Shown here: piece after piece, positions 15,094 through 19,053 of the stretch
How the letters are laid out: the number at the start of each line of letters is the position of its first letter
How positions within the stretch are numbered: position 1 is the first letter of the stretch
NCBI GenBank assembly: GCA_019308985.1
Contig: JAFDHB010000141.1
Span: forward strand, 1-19,053
Direction: 5' to 3'
Source: Deltaproteobacteria bacterium
GTDB lineage: Bacteria > Desulfobacterota > DSM-4660 > Desulfatiglandales > HGW-15
Length of the DNA: 19,053 nucleotides
Position numbers and translations under genes: made by a program
Notes under the pieces: generated by a model
The model's input: the letters and a program-made list of their open reading frames with translations, nothing else
The model's database searches: none
What the model was told of the DNA's origin: nothing

Positions 15094-15618
15094 GTGTTGC
15101 TGGAGGGTTACAAAAAAGAGATCTTTCGGCCGGAGTGCAATCCCAGCTTCCAGTCTCTCCATTGCATTGCATACCTGGACCAGGACATTGGTGAGGTGCT
15201 CCCGTACCTCAACAGCGTTCTGGGGGGCTTCGAGTATCTCAAGGATCCCCCTGCGGTCACTTTCAAGGCCCATGGAAAGATCATTACGGTCCATTCGAGG
15301 AAGATCGCGATCAACGCCCTGAGAGATGAGGAGGAGGCGGACAGGATCCTGGAGTGGCTCAAGCGGGAGATCAACGGGGCCTGGGAAAAGCGACATGAGA
15401 TTCAGCCCAGTTATGAGGGCGCCCCAAGGCCCAAAATCTTCGAGATTTTGAAGTTGCTTCTCAGGACCAATTGCAGGCAGTGTGGACAGCCTACCTGCAT
15501 GGTGTTCGCAAGCCTGGTAGCCCAAGGTGCCAAAACCGCAGACGATTGCCCGGAATTAGACAAAGAGGCCCGTCAAGGGCTTGACAACTACATGGCCCAA
15601 TTCCAAACAGATGCCTAA
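15094..15618 (+). CDS. Putative 4Fe-4S cluster protein of the arsenic cluster
   Basis: A 174-residue cytosolic protein. Seen: an N-terminal ~100-residue region with no motif I recognise (FRPECNPSFQ; VTFKAHGKIITVHSRKIAIN; DEEEADRILEWLKREING), then the four-cysteine pattern Cys127-x2-Cys130-x4-Cys135-x16-Cys152 in CRQCGQPTCMVFASLVAQG, which matches the Fe-S domain (PF04060 type) found in RnfB and in the corrinoid Fe-S protein large subunit. Start GTG 15094 with AAGAGG seven bases upstream. First gene of the rightward cluster, 44 bases before acr3. Redox or metal-sensing duty in arsenic handling is plausible from its position but unproven. Confidence 0.75.
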   Translation: MLLEGYKKEIFRPECNPSFQSLHCIAYLDQDIGEVLPYLNSVLGGFEYLKDPPAVTFKAHGKIITVHSRKIAINALRDEEEADRILEWLKREINGAWEKRHEIQPSYEGAPRPKIFEILKLLLRTNCRQCGQPTCMVFASLVAQGAKTADDCPELDKEARQGLDNYMAQFQTDA

Positions 15619-15662
15619 GTGTAGCGTTCGAAATTACTGAGTTTCATTCAAGGAGGGAAAGT

Positions 15663-16863
15663 ATGGCAATGGAAGCGGAGACGACCAAACAAGGGAGGGG
15701 ATTGGGATTTTTTTGAAAGGTATCTCTATGTGTGGGTGATTCTGTGTATACTGGCTGGTATATTGCTTGGCAAGGTGGCTCCCGGTGTGGCAAGATACCT
15801 GGACAGCTTGGCCATCTATGTGGGTGAGGCCCCGGTGGTTTCCATTCCCATTGCGGTGTGCCTGTTTTTCATGATGTATCCGATAATGGTGAAAATTGAT
15901 TTTGCGGAGGTCGTCAAGGCCGGCAAAAGCGGAAAGCCGGTCTTGCTCACACTCTTCCTCAACTGGGCCCTCAAGCCCTTCACGATGTATGCCATCGCCA
16001 CATTCTTTCTCGGGACTGTCTTTTATGGTCTTATCGGGCTCGAGGCTGTGGACCACGTTAAGATGCCCTTTGGCCTCGATTTGCCGGTGGGCGCGGCGTA
16101 CGGTGCAGGCAAGGTCATTATGTCCAACGGGCTCAAGGTCCTGGAAGTACCTTTGTGGCGAAGTTACCTGGCAGGCTGCATTCTGCTGGGGATCGCGCCT
16201 TGTACGGCCATGGTGCTGGTCTGGGGCTTTCTTGCCAGGGGAAACGACGGGCTGACTCTCGTCATGGTGGCAATCAACTCGCTTACCATGTTGGTTCTTT
16301 ACGGGGTGCTGGGCGGATTTTTGCTGGGTGTAGGCAGGCTGCCGGTCCCGTGGCAGGCCCTGGTTCTCTCCATAGGGATCTACGTGGCACTCCCACTTGT
16401 TGCAGGTTATATCTCAAGAAGGGCGATCATCAATGCCAAGGGAGAAGAGTGGTTCAAGGAGAAGTTTCTCCATATTCTGACTCCGATCACTATCATTGCC
16501 CTGCTGATTACACTGGTGCTGTTGTTCAGTTTCAAGGGTGAAGTCATCGTGGCCAATCCCCTGACCATCCTGTGGATCGCGATACCCTTGTTTATTCAGA
16601 CCAATCTGATTTACTGGCTCGGTTACGGTCTGGCCCGATGGCTGAAGCTCGACTACAAGGACGCAGCGCCGGAGGCCATGATCGGTGCATCCAACCACTT
16701 CGAGGTGGCCATTGCCACGGCCACGATGTTGTTCGGGCTTTCATCGGGGGCGGCCCTTGCAACCGTTGTCGGGGTCCTCATCGAGGTGCCGGTTATGCTC
16801 ATGCTGGTCAAAATCTGCCTCAGGACCCCCCACTGGTTCAAGCCTGCGGCCGCAGCCGCATGA
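15663..16863 (+). CDS. acr3: ACR3-type arsenite efflux carrier (frameshifted at its start)
   Basis: Inner-membrane arsenite/antimonite efflux carrier of the ACR3 family, about ten helices. The ribosome-binding site AGGAGG (15651-15656) and ATG 15663 give [17 protein letters not shown] and then TGA. The carrier body continues in the +1 frame as [12 protein letters not shown], and both frames meet at a run of seven T (15708-15714); with six T the gene would be continuous at about 399 codons. The body can be read alone from GTG 15730 (377 residues). Numbered from there: conserved Cys158 in [23 protein letters not shown] (319-329), and Glu352 in VLIEVPVML are present, so the rest is intact. Possible explanations are a real mutation, slippage-based expression, or a sequencing/assembly error. 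Confidence 0.88.
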
Positions 16864-16897
16864 GGTTGGGTGCAACCATTGAGTGAAGAGGGGCTAA

Positions 16898-17179
16898 ATG
16901 GGCAAGAAAGTCAAGATCTTGTTCCTATGCACCGGCAATTCTTTCAGGAGCCACATGGCAGAGGCATGGGCGAGACACCTGAAAGGTAATGTGCTGGAGG
17001 CCCATTCAGCAGGAGTGAATCCGAAGGGTGTGGATCCAAGGACAAGGAGGGGTAGTAGCTTTACAGGCTGTTGCCCAAAGCCTGATCAACCGCGATCAAT
17101 GGTCCCTGGGGGTCTTTTCTCAAGGCTCAATATCGCTCCTGAGCTGTTCCCACGCCCCCATTGTCCTCATAGCTCATAG
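16898..17179 (+). pseudogene. arsC: Truncated ArsC-like arsenate reductase (LMW phosphatase family)
   Basis: The first ~48 residues match thioredoxin-coupled ArsC/LMW-PTPase proteins: [20 protein letters not shown] with P-loop Cys11-x5-Arg17, then [21 protein letters not shown]. The normal protein continues for about 80-90 more residues (including the resolving cysteine and the DP loop), but from about 17045 the reading frame runs into unrelated sequence rich in Arg, Ser and Pro, ending at TAG 17177. In the usual ArsC signature the residue before Arg17 is a second cysteine; here it is Phe16. Start ATG 16898 with GAGGGG five bases upstream, 35 bases after acr3. Almost certainly non-functional as arsenate reductase; the break coincides with the inverted-repeat scar at 17063-17399. 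Confidence 0.78.
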
Positions 17180-17399
17180 GGGTTCCTCAATAGGGGCGAG
17201 AGGTGGAGGCTCCGGTGAAGATGATCTCTTGGGGAGCTACTGTGGCCTTCTATTAACTGTTTATGCCTTGTAAGTGCCTGGAAGGAATTTGATTGAGCCT
17301 TGAGAAAAGACCTCCAGGGACCACAACAGCAAATATCATAAGCGCTATTTTCTTTTGGCATAAATGGGTGGAGCGGAAAAGATTTGGGCAACAGCCTGT
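17063..17399. repeat. Inverted two-block repeat (mobile-element-like scar)
   Basis: Block B: ACAGGCTGTTGCCCAAA at 17063-17079 is the exact reverse complement of 17383-17399 (17 bases). Block A: 17100-17131 is the reverse complement of 17292-17323 at 31 of 32 positions (core TTGAGAAAAGACC). The spacing between A and B is 20 bases in the left arm and 59 in the right arm. The order is symmetrical (B-A ... A-B) around a centre near 17212. No transposase gene is visible inside. It occupies the space between the broken arsC and the permease gene. Confidence 0.75.
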
Positions 17400-17456
17400 C
17401 TAGGTTTGATATATCCATAGGTGGGGTTATGCGTATCTAGGAAAGGAATAACGCTG

Positions 17457-18629
17457 ATGAAAGAGCGAAGCAAGGTGCTGATTATTGCACTGACATTTGT
17501 AGCCGCCTACTACATACCCTGGTCTAATCCGACCATTCGGCGATCGGGACTCGAGGCCTTTATGATGCTCCAGGAGTATGCCAGGGAACACGTGCTGACC
17601 TGTCTGATACCCGCCTTTTTTATTGCCGGAGCCATAGCCGTGTTTGTCTCTCAGGCATCCGTGTTGAAGTATTTCGGGGCCCAGGCACACAAGGTCGTTT
17701 CTTATTCAGTAGCTTCGGTCTCGGGGGCTGTCCTTGCGGTGTGTTCGTGCACCGTACTCCCGTTATTTGCGGGGATCTATACCCGCGGAGCCGGAATCGG
17801 TCCGGCCACGGCATTCCTCTATTCGGGCCCGGCCATCAATGTGCTGGCCATCGTGCTGACAGCCAGGATCCTGGGGTGGCAACTGGGGCTCGCCCGCGCA
17901 ATTGGGGCCGTTGTGTTTGCTGTCCTGACAGGGCTTCTCATGGCCTTCTTCTTCAGAAAAGATGACGCAGCAAGGACCGCCGGCCAAATCTACCTGCCGG
18001 ATGAAGGAGAGAAAGGCAGGACCCTCACCCAGGAGGCCCTTTTTATGCTGATACTGGTCCTGATCCTGATCTTCGCGGCATTCGCAAAACCGGCCCCAGG
18101 GTCCACCGGCCTCTGGGCTACGATCTTTTCGGCCAAATGGTATATCACGGCGGGACTTCTAGTCATCCTGGGTTTTATGCTCAAGAGCTGGTTTGATAAG
18201 GAGGAAAGGGTGACCTGGGCTCACTCGACCTGGGGGTTTATGAAACAGATCTTTCCACTCCTGGGAGCTGGCGTGCTCGTGGCAGGGTTCATGCTGGGGC
18301 GTCCAGGTCATTCCGCCCTGATCCCCGAACATTACATCCAGTCACTGGTAGGGGGCAATTCCCTCTGGGCCAATCTCTTTGCATCGGTTTCCGGTGCGTT
18401 GATGTACTTCGCAACATTGACGGAGGTGCCCATTCTTCAGGGACTTTTGGGCGCGGGGATGGGCAAGGGACCTGCTTTGAGCCTTCTTCTTGCAGGGCCT
18501 GCCCTGTCCCTTCCCAACATGCTGGTGATAGGCGGGGTCATGGGTGTTAAGAAGACGGCGGCATTTTGCACGATCATCGTGATCCTGTCTGCCGTGGCCG
18601 GCATGACCTATGGGTCGATAGCGGGATAA
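17457..18629 (+). CDS. ArsP/DUF318-type permease (putative organoarsenical or metal efflux)
   Basis: A 390-residue polytopic inner-membrane permease of the PF03773 family, which includes ArsP, an exporter of trivalent organoarsenicals. Seen from ATG 17457: eight or more hydrophobic helices in two halves separated by a charged loop (about 175-200); the family signature AVCSCTVLPLFAGIYTRGAG with Cys96-Ser-Cys98, then GPATAFLYSGPAINVLAI; and in the second half TLTEVPILQGLLGAGMGKGP and LLAGPALSLPNML, which mirrors the first half. The frame is open to GTG 17421, but that lies in the repeat scar border; ATG 17457 has AAAGGA upstream. The paired cysteines suit a thiophilic substrate. Intact. Substrate is inferred from the arsenic neighbours; some family members in similar operons are only annotated as permeases. 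Confidence 0.85.
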   Translation: MKERSKVLIIALTFVAAYYIPWSNPTIRRSGLEAFMMLQEYAREHVLTCLIPAFFIAGAIAVFVSQASVLKYFGAQAHKVVSYSVASVSGAVLAVCSCTVLPLFAGIYTRGAGIGPATAFLYSGPAINVLAIVLTARILGWQLGLARAIGAVVFAVLTGLLMAFFFRKDDAARTAGQIYLPDEGEKGRTLTQEALFMLILVLILIFAAFAKPAPGSTGLWATIFSAKWYITAGLLVILGFMLKSWFDKEERVTWAHSTWGFMKQIFPLLGAGVLVAGFMLGRPGHSALIPEHYIQSLVGGNSLWANLFASVSGALMYFATLTEVPILQGLLGAGMGKGPALSLLLAGPALSLPNMLVIGGVMGVKKTAAFCTIIVILSAVAGMTYGSIAG

Positions 18630-18633
18630 GAGA

Positions 18634-18698
18634 TTCACCACCGCCAAGGCGCCAAGCGCGCAGAGTTCCCTTGACGTCCTTTGCGCCTTGGCGGTGAA
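18634..18698. repeat. Inverted repeat between permease and small downstream gene
   Basis: Arms TTCACCACCGCCAAGGCGC (18634-18652) and GCGCCTTGGCGGTGAA (18683-18698) pair over 16 bases with a 3-base ACC bulge, loop about 30 bases. No T tract follows, so it is not a standard terminator. The CCGCCAAGGCGC core is a widespread extragenic-repeat type. It sits immediately before the AGGAGG ribosome-binding site of the next gene and could influence its expression or mRNA stability. Confidence 0.65.
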
Positions 18699-18715
18699 CA
18701 TAAAAGGAGGTTGAG

Positions 18716-18862
18716 GTGTCACAGGATGATATTACTCAAGTAAAGGTGGGTGGTACCCCTGTAGGCATCATAGGCCTCGAGGCGGCCCTCGAAGAGGTGG
18801 CCGAGGACTGCGGCAACAGCTCGGATGAGGAGATTCAGGAACAACTCCTAAGGAGTCGTTAA
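18716..18862 (+). CDS. Small conserved-looking protein, 3' end truncated
   Basis: A 48-residue reading frame starting at GTG 18716 with AGGAGG five bases upstream. It reads MSQDDITQVKVGGTPVGIIG and continues LEAALEEVAEDCGNSSDEEIQEQLL, then RSR and TAA. I recognise the VGGxxVGIIGLxxALEEVAE...SDEEI...LL pattern, from memory and not checked, as the N-terminal half of an uncharacterised ~75-80-residue protein often found beside ArsP-type permeases and small thioredoxin-like proteins. The expected continuation (an Asn-Tyr-Ile-Pro type motif and a C-terminal basic helix) is missing. The break is about 20-30 bases from the stop codon of a convergent transposase gene, so an insertion element has most likely cut it. 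Function unknown. Confidence 0.7.
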   Translation: MSQDDITQVKVGGTPVGIIGLEAALEEVAEDCGNSSDEEIQEQLLRSR

Positions 18863-18881
18863 AAAATAACTGTAACATCTA
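18850..18881. mobile_element. Probable end of the ISAzo13-type insertion element
   Basis: The 20-30 bases between the truncated small gene and the transposase stop hold an AT-rich GTCGTTAAAAAATAACTG segment. Its position, just outside the transposase 3' end and at the point where the small gene loses its expected continuation, fits the element's terminal inverted repeat. The matching end is outside the window, so the exact border and target duplication cannot be determined. Confidence 0.4.
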
Positions 18882-19052
18882 TCATCCCCGCGGTGAAATT
18901 GTGTAGTTCCATTCACCATGGAATTTGTGGGGAGTAATTTGAAGTTTTTTCATGTCTTGATCTGTAACCTTTAGCCCTTTTGGATATTTGTTGAGATCAA
19001 GTTCACATTGAACTCTTAGCCCTGACTTTGTGCGGGTGGAGGCGATAAGGTT
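18882..19052 (-). CDS. ISAzo13-type transposase, C-terminal fragment (runs off the window)
   Basis: Minus-strand frame open from the right edge to a TGA at 18882-18884, giving 56 residues that begin NLIASTRTKSGLRVQCELDL and contain YPKGLKVTDQDMKKL and HKFHGEWNYTI. This is the characteristic C-terminus of ISAzo13-family (Rhodopirellula-type DDE) transposases, where a TxTKxGLxV block is followed by DEEM and HxFHGEWNYTI. The gene starts beyond the window. Its 3' end faces the truncated small gene at 18716-18862; the element's end should lie around 18850-18881. Confidence 0.8.
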   Translation of the reverse strand, partial: NLIASTRTKSGLRVQCELDLNKYPKGLKVTDQDMKKLQITPHKFHGEWNYTISPRG

Positions 19053-19053
19053 G

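Noticed and set aside
17028..17273. 81-codon frame across the scar with a tail vaguely like universal stress proteins ([13 protein letters not shown])
   Set aside because: The resemblance is a few residues only, the frame crosses the inverted repeat, and no start signal is seen.
1..19053. CRISPR array, tRNA, rRNA or a diversity-generating retroelement (suggested by the Avd-like protein)
   Set aside because: No regularly spaced repeats, no tRNA/rRNA-like sequence, and no reverse transcriptase or template/variable repeat pair were found.

Overview
The window looks like a chromosomal segment from a Gram-negative anaerobe of the Desulfobacterota (old Deltaproteobacteria) type. The evidence is an ABC-transporter-dependent polysaccharide/O-antigen cluster, WaaE-like LPS glycosyltransferases, a BamE-like envelope protein, mixed base composition with frequent AGG arginine codons, and an arsenic cluster in which a 4Fe-4S protein precedes ACR3. 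This placement is an inference from gene content, not a taxonomic assignment.

Left two thirds (about 8-13775, all minus strand, transcribed right to left) is one polysaccharide operon. In transcription order it holds wzm (ABC-2 permease), a small 23S-IVS-type four-helix-bundle protein, wzt (ATPase with a C-terminal extension typical of O-antigen-recognising Wzt), a sulfotransferase, a zinc-ribbon SAM methyltransferase, and three GT2 glycosyltransferases. A membrane GT39/ArnT-like sugar transferase, two more GT2 enzymes, two GT4 enzymes and finally gmd (GDP-mannose 4,6-dehydratase) follow. Most junctions overlap by 4 to about 20 bases or are separated by a few bases, and several genes start with GTG or TTG, so the run is translationally coupled. 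The parts fit together as follows: gmd starts a 6-deoxyhexose nucleotide-sugar supply, the glycosyltransferases build the chain on a lipid carrier at the inner face of the membrane, the sulfo- and methyltransferases decorate or cap it, and Wzm/Wzt export it. A good intrinsic terminator lies in the leader of wzm, which suggests attenuation or processive antitermination.

The middle (about 13776-15093) holds a short secreted coiled-coil plus BamE-like protein on the minus strand. It is followed by about 650 bases without a convincing gene, containing three REP-like hairpin units and a strong sigma70-like promoter pointing right.

The right part (about 15094-18862, plus strand) is an arsenic-resistance-type cluster: a putative 4Fe-4S protein, an ACR3 arsenite efflux carrier, an ArsC-like LMW-phosphatase gene, an ArsP/DUF318-type permease with a Cys-Ser-Cys motif, and a small conserved-looking protein. 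It is visibly damaged. acr3 has a +1 frameshift at a run of seven T. arsC loses homology after about 48 codons and runs into an inverted-repeat scar. The last small gene is cut off next to the 3' end of an ISAzo13-type transposase gene (minus strand, entering from the right edge). No arsR regulator is seen.
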